DNA from: Rummeliibacillus sp963792445
Lineage (GTDB): Bacteria > Bacillota > Bacilli > Bacillales_A > Planococcaceae
Assembly: GCA_963792445.1 (NCBI GenBank)
Contig: CAWBWO010000008.1
Location: 70,123-134,122, forward strand
DNA length: 64,000 nt
Direction of reading: 5' to 3'
Shown: positions 16,826-26,624 of the stretch, one piece after another
Numbering within the stretch: position 1 is the first letter of the stretch
Layout: each line of letters begins with the position of its first letter
Made by a program: the position numbers and the translations under genes
The notes under the pieces: generated by a model
Told to the model about the DNA's origin: nothing
Database searches by the model: none
The model's input: the letters and a program-made list of their open reading frames with translations, nothing else

Positions 16826-19800
16826 CTACAATTGAACTGACTGCATTGCATCAAATGCATAAATAATTTTTTCGTGTACATTGATTTTTAAAATTTCCTC
16901 TAATGCCCTTTTATATAATGAAAGTTGTACACCATATCGATCAACCATGACTTCTCGCAATCCATCTTTTGTTTTCATACTTGGTTGAATCCGATCGGTC
17001 TTATAATCGAGCAAAATCCACTTTCCATCTACATCTTTTAGTAAACAGTCGACTACCCCTTGAACAATTTGTGTATCACCATCTTGATCCTCAAGACTTA
17101 TTGTAAAAGGCATTTCACGAAGTAATTCTGTTGCTCCCATAAATCGATGGCCTATTTCAGTATTAAAAAAGGCAATGATTTTATCTGCCTGTACACAAGA
17201 CCCTTCTTCTTCCGTTAATAATTGACGCTCCACCAAAGTCTGAACAAATTGTTGAACCGCTTCTTTATCATGTAGTCCTTCTTGAGAGACATGCTGCATA
17301 ACAGTATGCATCGCCGTACCAATTTCTGCAGCTGTTAATGATTTCTTTTGTAAAAACGCTGGTCTAGTTGCTACCCTTTGCTGACTAGCTGCTGTTTTAA
17401 TAAATAGCTCTGGCTCTTCCTGTGCTTCTAAATGTTGCAAACGTTTTAGCTCACTAACAGATGTTTTAGAACGTTTTGTAATAGCACGTTCGAAGGCATA
17501 TGGCGTATCAAAGCGATGCTGAATTTCTTTTAAAATCGCTTCGTCCACTACAGGCTCTACTTCAATGAGTTCCTCTTCTTGAATCGCTTCTACATTTGCT
17601 ACTTTAAAATCATCCGTATCAATAACGGTTAACTTCCAATGTGATTGCTCTGAATGATCTTCTTCATTTCCTTCAAAATCCGGATGTCTTGCAAATGCTG
17701 GTCCAATCCAGTCTAAATAACTTTTTGCTTTTGCTCTGATATAATCTGGAAGCATCTCACCTTTTGGAATTCTCTTAGCATCCATCCAGGTTTTTTTTGT
17801 CTTTTCCCAATCTTTCACTGTACCAACTAAATATAATTTTTCTTTTGCTCTTGTCATAGCTACATATAAAATACGCATTTCTTCAGATTTCATCTCTAGC
17901 GTTTTCTTCTCAATCATTGCAAGGAAAGGTAAAGACGTATATTGAATTCGTTTTTCTGGATCAATCATTTTAACAGCTAATCCGAATTCTTGGTCAAATA
18001 AATAAGGTAAATGGAAGTCCATTTTGTTAAATTCTCTCCCTAGACCTGCAACAAAAACAAATGGAAATTCTAATCCTTTAGAAGAGTGAATCGTCATTAA
18101 ACGAACAACATTTTCCTTCTCACTAATTGCACGCGCTGCCCCTAAATCATCCCCTCGTAAACGCATCCGATCTACAAAACGCAAGAAACGGAATAATCCT
18201 CGGAATGAAGTTTTTTCATAAGCAACCGCACGATCATATAAAGCACGCAAATTAGCATGTCGCTGTTTACCATTGGTCATAGCTCCAACCATTTCATAAT
18301 AATTCGTGTCCATATAAACACGCCAAATCAACTCTGAAAGTGAACCGCGTCTTGCTAAATCTCGCCAATCCTCAAGTTGTAATAAGAAGCGTTGTAATTT
18401 CTCTGCAGTTGAAGATTTAAGCCCTGCTCCTTCATTTCGAACAAATTGTTTTAAGGCATCATAAAATGAAGCCTTTGGTTCAGCTAATCGAATACTTGCA
18501 AGTTCATTTTCCGTTACCCCAACAAATGGCGCTCTTAATACAGAAGCAAACGGAATATCTTGATATGGATTGTCGATAATCTTCAATGTGTTAATCATAA
18601 TCATGACTTCGAGTGCTTCAAAATACCCTGATGAAATTTCTGTGTATAGGGGAATACCCGCTGCTTTAAATTCTTCTACAAGATCAACTGACCACGTCAT
18701 AGAACGCATTAAAATGACAAAATCTCGATACTCAGCAGGTCTTTCTGATTTAGACCATGGATCATATACTGTCATATTCGAATCTATAATTCGGCGAATT
18801 TCCTTAATAATATAACGTGCTTCTTGTTGTGATTTTTTCAACTCTTCTTCAGCTATTAAATCTGAATCTGTTTCTTCCTCTTCTTTTTCAGCTGTATGTA
18901 AGATAGCCAATTCGAGTGGCATCTCTTTTTGATCGTATGGAGCTTTCGGTTTTAATGCAGCTGCCTCATCATAAGCAACTTCACCAACCGATTCCCCCAT
19001 CACTTGCTGAAAAATAAAGTTCGTCCCATGCAAAATATCTGGTCGACTACGGAAATTGGCATTCAAATCAATGCGTAACCCTGTATCCGTTGGTGAATCA
19101 TTGTAGGTTAAATACTTATGCAAAAATAATGTCGGTTCAGCTAAACGGAAACGATAGATACTTTGTTTTACGTCCCCTACCATGAACATATTGCCGTTTT
19201 CTGCATTTCCACTTTTAACTAACTGTAGAATGGTTTCTTGTAGTCGGTTTGTATCTTGATATTCATCAACTAATACTTCTTTAAATTGTGCTCGATAATC
19301 TTGTGCTACAGAAGAAGGGACAAGTTCTCCATCTACTTCATCCGTTAAAATAGATAATGCAAAATGCTCTAAATCGGAAAAGTCGACGATTCCTTTCGCG
19401 CTTTTGGCTTTGCCATATTGTTCACTATATTGAATAGCTAGCGCAACCAATGTTTCAATCATTGGTTTCATAAAGCGAATTTCATCTAAAAGGCGCTCAG
19501 GAGTCCGTTTAAAAAAGGTCTCGATTGGTCCTTCAAACATTTCCTTCGCTTGTTTTCGTTTTGACTTAGCAAGTTCTAATAACTCTTCATCACAACTTCC
19601 TTTTTTTTGAGCCTTTGCACGATCTAGTTTTGCAGTTTGGAAGAAAGTATAGGCATCATTCCAGCTTCTTTCAGCTATAAATGCTCTAGCTTCTTGGAAT
19701 AAAATCAAATCTTTTTGTGCAGTTTCACCATATGCATAGGGTCCATCCGGTTGCAATGAAATCTGATGAACTTCCTCTATAAGCGCAATAGCTCCATCAA

Positions 19801-20497
19801 TACTGTGTAGTATCGCTTTTTTTATATGTGGTGTAAATTCCAAATCATCAATTGTGGTATTTTCATCAATCGTATAATGGTCTGGTAATGAACGTAACCA
19901 TTTAAGAGGTTCAGGATTTACTCTAGACATTTCGTACAGCTTATTTAGCAACACTTCAATGGCTTGATCATCTCGGTCTGAAGTAAAACTATCAACCAAG
20001 CGATAAACATCTTCAACATTCTCACCATCATACGCAGCCTCTAAAACTTCAGCTAATGTATCGTCCTTTAATAGAGCGGCTTCTGTGTCATCTGCAATAC
20101 GGAATCCTGGATCGATATCAAGCAAATAGGCATATTGTCGAACAATATTTAAACAGAATGAGTGCAAAGTTGAAATTTGCGCTTTATTGATTAAGCTTAG
20201 TTGTCTCCGTAAATGCTTCGACTGTGGATTTTTGGTAATTTCCTTTTCCAGTGCATCAGCCATACGGTGCCGCATCTCAGCTGCTGAAGCATTCGTAAAC
20301 GTCAAAACTAAAAGCTCGTCAACATCGATTGGATTGGTCGTAGAAATGACTTTTTCAATCATTCGATTAATAAGAACTGCGGTTTTCCCTGAACCTGCTG
20401 CTGCAGATACTAAAGTATCTTGACCGGTTGCCCATATGGCTTTCCATTGTTCATCAGTCCAAGTTGCTTCTTCTGGTTTCTTAGGAATTTGTATCAT
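16826..20497 (-). CDS. addA: ATP-dependent helicase/nuclease subunit A (AddA)
   Basis: AddA is the UvrD-like 3'-5' helicase plus nuclease subunit of AddAB, which resects double-strand breaks for RecA. The 1223 residues contain Walker A AAAGSGKT (about 32-39), DEYQDTNRLQ (motif II), MVGDVKQSIYRFR (motif III), TIHSSKGLEFPFVF and YVAMTRAKEKLYLVGT (motifs V-VI). At the C-terminus comes the RecB-type nuclease with GVVDCLL and LLDYKTD. ATG 20497 (MIQIPKKPEE) overlaps the addB end by 17 bp, implying coupled translation; the frame opens 13 codons earlier without support. Confidence 0.95.
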   Translation of the reverse strand: MIQIPKKPEEATWTDEQWKAIWATGQDTLVSAAAGSGKTAVLINRMIEKVISTTNPIDVDELLVLTFTNASAAEMRHRMADALEKEITKNPQSKHLRRQLSLINKAQISTLHSFCLNIVRQYAYLLDIDPGFRIADDTEAALLKDDTLAEVLEAAYDGENVEDVYRLVDSFTSDRDDQAIEVLLNKLYEMSRVNPEPLKWLRSLPDHYTIDENTTIDDLEFTPHIKKAILHSIDGAIALIEEVHQISLQPDGPYAYGETAQKDLILFQEARAFIAERSWNDAYTFFQTAKLDRAKAQKKGSCDEELLELAKSKRKQAKEMFEGPIETFFKRTPERLLDEIRFMKPMIETLVALAIQYSEQYGKAKSAKGIVDFSDLEHFALSILTDEVDGELVPSSVAQDYRAQFKEVLVDEYQDTNRLQETILQLVKSGNAENGNMFMVGDVKQSIYRFRLAEPTLFLHKYLTYNDSPTDTGLRIDLNANFRSRPDILHGTNFIFQQVMGESVGEVAYDEAAALKPKAPYDQKEMPLELAILHTAEKEEEETDSDLIAEEELKKSQQEARYIIKEIRRIIDSNMTVYDPWSKSERPAEYRDFVILMRSMTWSVDLVEEFKAAGIPLYTEISSGYFEALEVMIMINTLKIIDNPYQDIPFASVLRAPFVGVTENELASIRLAEPKASFYDALKQFVRNEGAGLKSSTAEKLQRFLLQLEDWRDLARRGSLSELIWRVYMDTNYYEMVGAMTNGKQRHANLRALYDRAVAYEKTSFRGLFRFLRFVDRMRLRGDDLGAARAISEKENVVRLMTIHSSKGLEFPFVFVAGLGREFNKMDFHLPYLFDQEFGLAVKMIDPEKRIQYTSLPFLAMIEKKTLEMKSEEMRILYVAMTRAKEKLYLVGTVKDWEKTKKTWMDAKRIPKGEMLPDYIRAKAKSYLDWIGPAFARHPDFEGNEEDHSEQSHWKLTVIDTDDFKVANVEAIQEEELIEVEPVVDEAILKEIQHRFDTPYAFERAITKRSKTSVSELKRLQHLEAQEEPELFIKTAASQQRVATRPAFLQKKSLTAAEIGTAMHTVMQHVSQEGLHDKEAVQQFVQTLVERQLLTEEEGSCVQADKIIAFFNTEIGHRFMGATELLREMPFTISLEDQDGDTQIVQGVVDCLLKDVDGKWILLDYKTDRIQPSMKTKDGLREVMVDRYGVQLSLYKRALEEILKINVHEKIIYAFDAMQSVQL

Positions 20498-23400
20498 CTC
20501 TATCGGCCTCCTTTCGTATTTTCTCGATGATTTCATCTGACTTTTCTACGTGTAATTGGCGATAATGCTGATCGGCGTCTGTTGTATCGAACTGACAAAC
20601 GCTCTTAAACGAACAGAACTCACACGCTGTTCGTTGATTTATCCTAAAAGGACTAATATCTGTACAGCCTTCTAGAATCTGTTCTCCCGCTTTTTTATGC
20701 TTGTTCCGAACAAAGCTGTTAAGTGTCCTCATATCTTCTGGTCCAATGATTGATGATCTGCTCTGTGATCTACTTCCATCCTTTTTCATATAAATAGGAA
20801 CGACTTGAGAATAGCCCCCACCATCAGCTAATTGATCATCCATTGCGATGATGGAGTCATAGTCATCTAATAATAAACCTCGCATTTTGAAGCCTTTTAA
20901 TCTTTCATTTTCGGCTTCTTCCTGAGTTAAGCTATTATTTGAACTAATCATCGGATTGTGGATATGAATGTACAATACGCCGCCAGCCTCTGCGTGTATT
21001 GGTAACCATTCCTCAGAATTTGTAAGCGCTACATCCAAGTAGGTTAGCATTTGAAGTGATAATCCATAGTAAACATCATTCAAATCTAATTTATGTGCAG
21101 ATGATTTATAATCCACCACACGTATATACGGCTTACCATTAATCGTTGTGGCATCTACTCTATCAATTCTTCCACGCATTTGCATTTTCTTATGATTGTT
21201 TAGTTGAATTACAAGTGGTGGTAATGGTTCACCAGGCCCAAATGCCGCTTCCAGAGCAATCGGCTTAAACCCTGAAACCTTTGCATGTTGACTTAGGGAT
21301 TGCAATGTTCGTTGTACGATATAGGTAAGCTTACGTGCGATATAACGATAACGTGCAGTACTTAGCAAGATTTGATGATAAAGAAGTGGAGATATTGCTT
21401 CTACTGCTTGTTTTGCTAATAACGCACATTGGGAATTTGATAATTGGGCCCATGTGATATTCATCCGATCTGTTTCTTCACCAATCCATTTTAAAGCCGC
21501 ATGGAATAAATCTCCGATCGTAGGTGTTTCCAAACGGAACTCTGCTCTTTCTTCTAAATGGAGACCATAAGATGAAAAATGTGCAAATGGACAACGATAG
21601 AATTTTTCAATACGAGAAACGCTAGAAGTTAAGGTATCCCCATAAAGAGCTTCTGTAATTTCTGGTGTCAGATGTTCTGCTCGATTGTGTGTTTTTAACG
21701 GGCGCATTAAACGTTCTAAAACGCTGCTCCAATAAGGATCTTCTTCATAATAACGTTGTAATGCAAGCCACTCTGAACCTAATTCATGATCATCTTGATG
21801 CAATCTTAGTTGTTTCATCAAATAAGAAAGAGATGTTCTTGGATGTGTAATATAAGGAAGTGCACTTTGCCCTTCTGCTGATTCACTTGGATCCATTAAA
21901 ACAATTGATTTCTTAATACCCTTCAACTGTTCTTCTAAACGTTTTACATAGAGTGATGGTAATAGTGCTTTACTTTCCTCATCTGCAATCGCATAAGACA
22001 CTGTTAAACGCTCAGATTCCATCGTGAATGCATGGTATGTGATGTATTCCTCTTCTAGCAAACGTGTTTTGGAAGTTGGGGCAATTTCATAACCAATTTG
22101 ACTAAACCATTCACGTTCGCTATCCGCTAAAATGCCCTCATGATCCATACGTTTTGGGTAAACGCCTTCGTTCACTCCAATGACAAACACAGCTTTCATC
22201 TTCGTTAACCGTGCAATGTCAGCATTCGCAACCGTTACTTCATCAAGTGATGGTGGGATTCGAGAAAATTCTAACGTATCAAATCCCTCATCTAATATTT
22301 CTAATGCCTCATCTAAAGACATTTGTTGGTCGCCAAAAAGCAGATCAAACTGCTCTAAAATTTCCACCCACTTGTTCCAAGCTTGTTCATGTTCACTTGC
22401 AGCGAGTAAACGGCCTTTTTCAATTTCACGATCTTTCAACGCTTGGAGTTTATCAAAGACTTCTAATTTTTCCATAAAACCAAAAAGAGCCGTCACAATC
22501 TCGCGACCAGTAACTGCTTCTTGTAATTGGTCTTCAAAAGACTTGAGTGGTTCGAGAATTATTTGACGTACTGCTTCGATTTCTTGTTGGTAGGCACGTT
22601 CTTCATCTGTTTGATTTTTTGTGTACAATTCTAATCCACGATATTTTTTATAAATCCAACGTCTTTCCTCGAACCAGCGCTTTCCATATATTCCTTGTGC
22701 TAATACAAAATTTTCAAGGATATCCGCTCTTTCTCTCCAAACCTGAATATCTTTCGTTGCTGGGAAAAATAAATCTGTTTTAATCGCACGAAAAATCGGC
22801 TCATACTTCCAATCAGATTGAATCGCTTCTAATGCAGATCGGCTTAATTCAATTAATGGATGATGGAGCATTGGCTTTTTCTGACTGACGAAGAATGGAA
22901 TATCGTATTGTGGGAAAATTGTTGAAATCAGTGAATCATATACATCAGGTTGACGGTATAATAGCGCGATATCTCGATAACGCATCTGCTCATTTTGTGT
23001 CAAATGTTGAATTTGCCTTGCAATCGCATGAATTTCAGAGTGTCTATTTGCAGCTTCTATTATTTGCACGCTTCCGTCACTAACTTTTGGATAAGGTGGA
23101 AATACTTCAAATTGACTTTCTATATGTCGCAAATCAGCTGTTTTAAATCGATGTTGATGCATGCAATGTTTAATTGGCTCGACTTCAATACCATTGTCAA
23201 ACGCAATCTCTTTTAGTCTTGCACATGTACGCGCAGATTGATAAAACAAAGCTTGTTCGTCATCTGCATCAGCTTCCGCTTCCATAGGTAAAACAATTGT
23301 AACGCGTTTTGCTACTTTTAAAAGCTCTTCAACCAATTCAAATTCTCTCGTTGTAAATGCTGTAAACCCATCTATATAAATATCGGATTGTCTGATTATT

Positions 23401-23987
23401 TCAGAGTTCACTAGTTTTGCAGTAAGTAATGGGTAATACCCTTCGCTATCAACATAAGCAGTGCCTAACGATTCTTCAACAGCTTGAACAAGGATTTGTA
23501 AATCATGCACTTTATCTTTTAACGTTCTAGGTGCATCCACTTGTTCAAAACTTTCTTCAAGATTTACTAATGCCAAACTATCTAAACTATAGCGACTAAA
23601 CTCTTTTAACAATCTCTCCATTTCGGCTGTGAATCCACGCTTATCAGCAGCTTTACGGAACAATGCAAATTCTTCTTTATGATTTTCTAGTAATTTTCGA
23701 ATAAGCATACGATAGCCGAAGCCATTCACTTCTTTACGGCTAATACCACCTGTTTCCTGCAAAACACGCCATGCTAAACGCTTAAATGTAGTGACTTGTG
23801 CTCTGATTAATCCTGTAATATTGTAATCATGCGTCATATCATATTCAGCAGAAAATGACATTTGGTCTGGCACTATTAAGAATATGGGTGAGCCCATCGG
23901 CTGTTTTTCAACTTCAGCAACTATCTCTTCCTGTATGAATGTCGTTTTCCCCGTCCCAGACCTTCCTGTTACAATACGTAAAGACAT
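20481..23987 (-). CDS. addB: ATP-dependent nuclease subunit B (AddB)
   Basis: Partner of AddA. The 1168-residue protein has an N-terminal Walker A GRSGTGKT (about 8-15), an inactive helicase-like body and a C-terminal RecB-type nuclease with VVDYKSS. The Fe-S cluster cysteines are present: an upstream Cys in SSVSRIEKFYRCPF and the trio CEFCSFKSVC near the end. In AddB these hold a [4Fe-4S] cluster that staples the nuclease domain. The N-terminus MSLRIVTGRSG aligns with the family. The AddB-AddA order and overlap are as in B. subtilis. Confidence 0.95.
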   Translation of the reverse strand: MSLRIVTGRSGTGKTTFIQEEIVAEVEKQPMGSPIFLIVPDQMSFSAEYDMTHDYNITGLIRAQVTTFKRLAWRVLQETGGISRKEVNGFGYRMLIRKLLENHKEEFALFRKAADKRGFTAEMERLLKEFSRYSLDSLALVNLEESFEQVDAPRTLKDKVHDLQILVQAVEESLGTAYVDSEGYYPLLTAKLVNSEIIRQSDIYIDGFTAFTTREFELVEELLKVAKRVTIVLPMEAEADADDEQALFYQSARTCARLKEIAFDNGIEVEPIKHCMHQHRFKTADLRHIESQFEVFPPYPKVSDGSVQIIEAANRHSEIHAIARQIQHLTQNEQMRYRDIALLYRQPDVYDSLISTIFPQYDIPFFVSQKKPMLHHPLIELSRSALEAIQSDWKYEPIFRAIKTDLFFPATKDIQVWRERADILENFVLAQGIYGKRWFEERRWIYKKYRGLELYTKNQTDEERAYQQEIEAVRQIILEPLKSFEDQLQEAVTGREIVTALFGFMEKLEVFDKLQALKDREIEKGRLLAASEHEQAWNKWVEILEQFDLLFGDQQMSLDEALEILDEGFDTLEFSRIPPSLDEVTVANADIARLTKMKAVFVIGVNEGVYPKRMDHEGILADSEREWFSQIGYEIAPTSKTRLLEEEYITYHAFTMESERLTVSYAIADEESKALLPSLYVKRLEEQLKGIKKSIVLMDPSESAEGQSALPYITHPRTSLSYLMKQLRLHQDDHELGSEWLALQRYYEEDPYWSSVLERLMRPLKTHNRAEHLTPEITEALYGDTLTSSVSRIEKFYRCPFAHFSSYGLHLEERAEFRLETPTIGDLFHAALKWIGEETDRMNITWAQLSNSQCALLAKQAVEAISPLLYHQILLSTARYRYIARKLTYIVQRTLQSLSQHAKVSGFKPIALEAAFGPGEPLPPLVIQLNNHKKMQMRGRIDRVDATTINGKPYIRVVDYKSSAHKLDLNDVYYGLSLQMLTYLDVALTNSEEWLPIHAEAGGVLYIHIHNPMISSNNSLTQEEAENERLKGFKMRGLLLDDYDSIIAMDDQLADGGGYSQVVPIYMKKDGSRSQSRSSIIGPEDMRTLNSFVRNKHKKAGEQILEGCTDISPFRINQRTACEFCSFKSVCQFDTTDADQHYRQLHVEKSDEIIEKIRKEADRDDTNS

Positions 23988-24065
23988 GAATTTTCCCCTC
24001 CTTATTATCTATAATCTCTATACATATCTTAACATATTATTAAGAACAAACGTTCTATTTTACTC

Positions 24066-24679
24066 TTATTTTTTTGGGGTATTTCTCATTTCGTTTTCTA
24101 GTTTCTTGTTCGTCCTAGCTTCTACTTGTTTTCCTCCCCACCATAACAAGAAAATAAGGACAATAATGAGGAATGTTCGAATTGGATTTGTGATTAAAGC
24201 ACGTAAATCTGAGCCGATCCAGCTGATGATAAAAATCATCATTAATTTGGCTAACATGATGATAAATAAATAACTGTTTCCGCTTTAAATTCGATAACCC
24301 TGCCACTATATTGACAATTGCAGAAGGAGTAAATGGAAAACATAAAAGAATTAACAATGGAGTAAATCCTTTATACTCCACCCAATGAATCAATTTTTGT
24401 ACAGTTGGTTTTTGCGTAATAAACCGAAACATTTTTGCTTTACCAAATTTTCGAGCAAGCAAAAATACACAATAGGCACCGACCACAGAACCAACCCATG
24501 AAAATAAGAAACCCCACCATAATCCATAAGCACTTGCATTCGCAACGAATAAATGCAGCCAATGGCAAAAATGGTAAAAACGCTTCTAAAAACGGTAAGA
24601 AAATAGCGAGTAGAGTACCAATTAAGCGATATTGATGTGCAAGTGATTGAAAATATTCGAGAGATAACCATTCTGGCAC
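24066..24679 (-). CDS. TVP38/TMEM64 (SNARE-associated, VTT) membrane protein, YhjE-like, two frameshifts
   Basis: About 204 residues after joining three frames. The core AFLPFLPL...(fs)...WWGFLFSWVGSVVGAYCVFLLARKFG and the downstream CFPFTPSAIVNIVAGLS are diagnostic of VTT-domain proteins, thought to act in lipid scrambling or transport. Breaks lie near 24545 and 24270; one base each restores the frame. I start at GTG 24679, nine bases after AAGGAGG. In B. subtilis the related yhjE lies near addB, and comK and yhjD (38.8-39.8 kb here) belong to the same neighbourhood. Confidence 0.75.
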
Positions 24680-24939
24680 TCCATTTTCCTCCTTCAAACT
24701 TCTGATTAACAAGTTAAGTATTATTTTTTTCTTTTGAAAAGCTGCGTATGCAAAAAGGAATTTACAATGTATGTAAAACGATCACTTTTAAGCATTCTTT
24801 TCTTCCATACATTATACAATAGTTCTACTATTCTTCATCTTAGAAAGGACTCATTTGTCCAATTTTTCGACAATTTGTCAAAACGGTTACAAACTTTAAG
24901 TAAAAGGGCATGCTAAAGAGAATATAATTGCCTGAATAA
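24680..24939. other. Intergenic, nothing recognised
   Basis: AT-rich spacer between csbA and the TVP38 gene. A 60-codon open frame at 24734-24916 has no ribosome binding site and no recognisable composition; I do not call it. Confidence 0.5.
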
Positions 24940-24941
24940 CA

Positions 24942-24981
24942 TAAAGAAGCCTGTCCATAACAAGGACAAGCTTCTTTTTTC
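24942..24981. terminator. Hairpin terminator after csbA
   Basis: AAGAAGC-TGTCC pairs with GGACA-GCTTCTT with one bulge, followed by T-rich sequence. It lies at the csbA stop codon. Confidence 0.7.
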
Positions 24982-25210
24982 AATTCTTATGACGGTTCAT
25001 CATTCGTGTAGCGTACCAGAAACCAATTGTAAGTGAAATCGCATCAATTACATACAAAATTGGTGGGTGTGTATAGCCCCCATAAATTGATGCGGCTATT
25101 AACGCTACCGAAAGTGCTAAACCTACATAATGTTGAAATGTTATTCTTGTAAATAACACAACTAATAATCCAGGTAAAATAAGTGCCATCAAAAATTTCA
25201 TAACCGACAT
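24980..25210 (-). CDS. csbA: CsbA-family small membrane protein (DUF2198)
   Basis: A 76-residue protein with two to three transmembrane segments. The stretch LVVLFTRITFQHYVGLALSVAL aligns well with B. subtilis CsbA, a SigB-dependent protein of the same size and unknown function. AAGGAGTGA precedes ATG 25210. It lies 11 bp after minJ; csbA and minJ are also neighbours in B. subtilis. No SigB promoter is visible directly upstream, so it is probably cotranscribed with minJ. Confidence 0.8.
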   Translation of the reverse strand: MSVMKFLMALILPGLLVVLFTRITFQHYVGLALSVALIAASIYGGYTHPPILYVIDAISLTIGFWYATRMMNRHKN

Positions 25211-25221
25211 ATGATCACTCC

Positions 25222-26391
25222 TTAGCGGACAACGAGCAATCCGATTCTAAAATGGTCATGGCGATAAATAACATGTTGTCTTAGACGTACTTCACCGTCT
25301 TGATCGATTACTTCTAATCGACAATGTGCTGCGTTAATTTGCAATGCTTCATAAAGTTCTTCCTCTGTTTTCACAGGAATACCATTCACTTTGCGAATAC
25401 ATTCTCCTACTTGAATCCCCATTGCTTCTGCCGGTGAATCAGGTAAGACACCGACTACCATCACGCCTTTATTTTGAGGTGTAACAGCATAACCACCATG
25501 ACGTTCACTAATTGAATAGATTATGGAAATTAATGCTCGTCCAACTATGGCTACACAAACTGATGCAATCCCCATAATCGGGAAGAAATAAGCAATAATT
25601 GCCTCTGCCAAAACGAGCAATCCTAACATTTCAATTGTTTTCCCTAATTGTGGGTAGAAATGGACAGGAAGCATTTTACGCGAACGTTGTTGGAAGCCAA
25701 TCACAAACGGTACCAAAATCAATGAAAATGACTCACTCCCTAATGTAAATTGAGGCCAATAAGGAACATATTCTTGAATGGCTCCACCAGGAAGTACAAA
25801 GAAGATTGGCAATATCCATAAACGTTTTGCTAGATAGATAGCTGAAGGTAATCCACGTTCCGTCTTTAAGATTTTCGGAGATGCAAGGTATGCTGCATTT
25901 TCTTTGATCAAATAGCCTTCTGCAATAAGTAGAAGACCAATCATGACAGGAATTGTTACGAGCATTCCGACATGCATGGAAGCACTTGTAATGTCCCATT
26001 TTAAGAAATGCCATGAACCATCAGCAATATATGTATACCATAGAATAACAAACGTTATCCCAAGAGAATACGCTGCAGATGCAAGATGATAGTAGAATGT
26101 TAGTAAGCATACAACACCTACAGCAGCACTTATTACGATCATTTGAATTGGTACAACTAAACCAATTGCAATACTTATTATAGAAATGATTAAACCAAGT
26201 AGCCAGCCTTCTTTGATCATCAAAATCGTTTCTGACCAGCCCCAGTAAATTCGTGTATTAAGGGATTTCCTCTCATCTTTCACGCGGTGATAACCAATCA
26301 AAATTGAGAAAATAATCGCAACATATAATAACGGATTTAAAAAGAAACGGCCGATGCCTTTTAATATTTCCATGACAATATCTAAGAACAT
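25222..26391 (-). CDS. minJ: Cell division topological determinant MinJ (PDZ membrane protein)
   Basis: MinJ bridges DivIVA and MinD at the division site and poles and so places the Min system. The 389-residue protein has about eight transmembrane helices (residues 1-290) followed by a C-terminal PDZ domain (about 295-385) with the peptide-binding segment VVGVLPDSPAEAMGIQVGECI. Topology, length and position upstream of csbA and downstream of ctpB match MinJ/YvjD. AGGTGATGC lies upstream of ATG 26391. Confidence 0.88.
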   Translation of the reverse strand: MFLDIVMEILKGIGRFFLNPLLYVAIIFSILIGYHRVKDERKSLNTRIYWGWSETILMIKEGWLLGLIISIISIAIGLVVPIQMIVISAAVGVVCLLTFYYHLASAAYSLGITFVILWYTYIADGSWHFLKWDITSASMHVGMLVTIPVMIGLLLIAEGYLIKENAAYLASPKILKTERGLPSAIYLAKRLWILPIFFVLPGGAIQEYVPYWPQFTLGSESFSLILVPFVIGFQQRSRKMLPVHFYPQLGKTIEMLGLLVLAEAIIAYFFPIMGIASVCVAIVGRALISIIYSISERHGGYAVTPQNKGVMVVGVLPDSPAEAMGIQVGECIRKVNGIPVKTEEELYEALQINAAHCRLEVIDQDGEVRLRQHVIYRHDHFRIGLLVVR

Positions 26392-26518
26392 AGTTTTGCA
26401 TCACCTTTCAATCATTTGCTACAAATATAGTTTTCTCTTCATTGTACCAAACGACCGCATGAAAACGAAGTAATTTTCGCACTATTTGTCGAATAGATTT
26501 AAAGTTATCTATCAAAAA

Positions 26519-26585
26519 CGGGCAATTATCCCTCAACTTTATGCTTGTTTTCGTATAAGCATAAGGGGGTAACTGCCCGATTATT
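26519..26585 (-). terminator. Long hairpin after ctpB, related to the dispersed element
   Basis: CGGGCA and TGCCCG close a long imperfect stem with an inner TATGCTT/AAGCATA stem. On the minus strand it is followed by UUUUU (26514-26518 side), so it can terminate ctpB. On that strand, GGGCAGTT followed by CCCC, TATGCTT is also found in copy A of the dispersed element (10511-10534), making this a possible third, diverged member. Confidence 0.6.
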
Positions 26586-26624
26586 TCTATGATCAATCAT
26601 TCCACTGATTATAGTTTCGTTTTA

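Noticed and set aside
24734..24916. 60-codon plus-strand open frame
   Set aside because: No ribosome binding site, composition of random AT-rich DNA.
26408..26596. 62-codon minus-strand open frame upstream of minJ
   Set aside because: It reads through the long hairpin at 26519-26585 and lacks a start signal.
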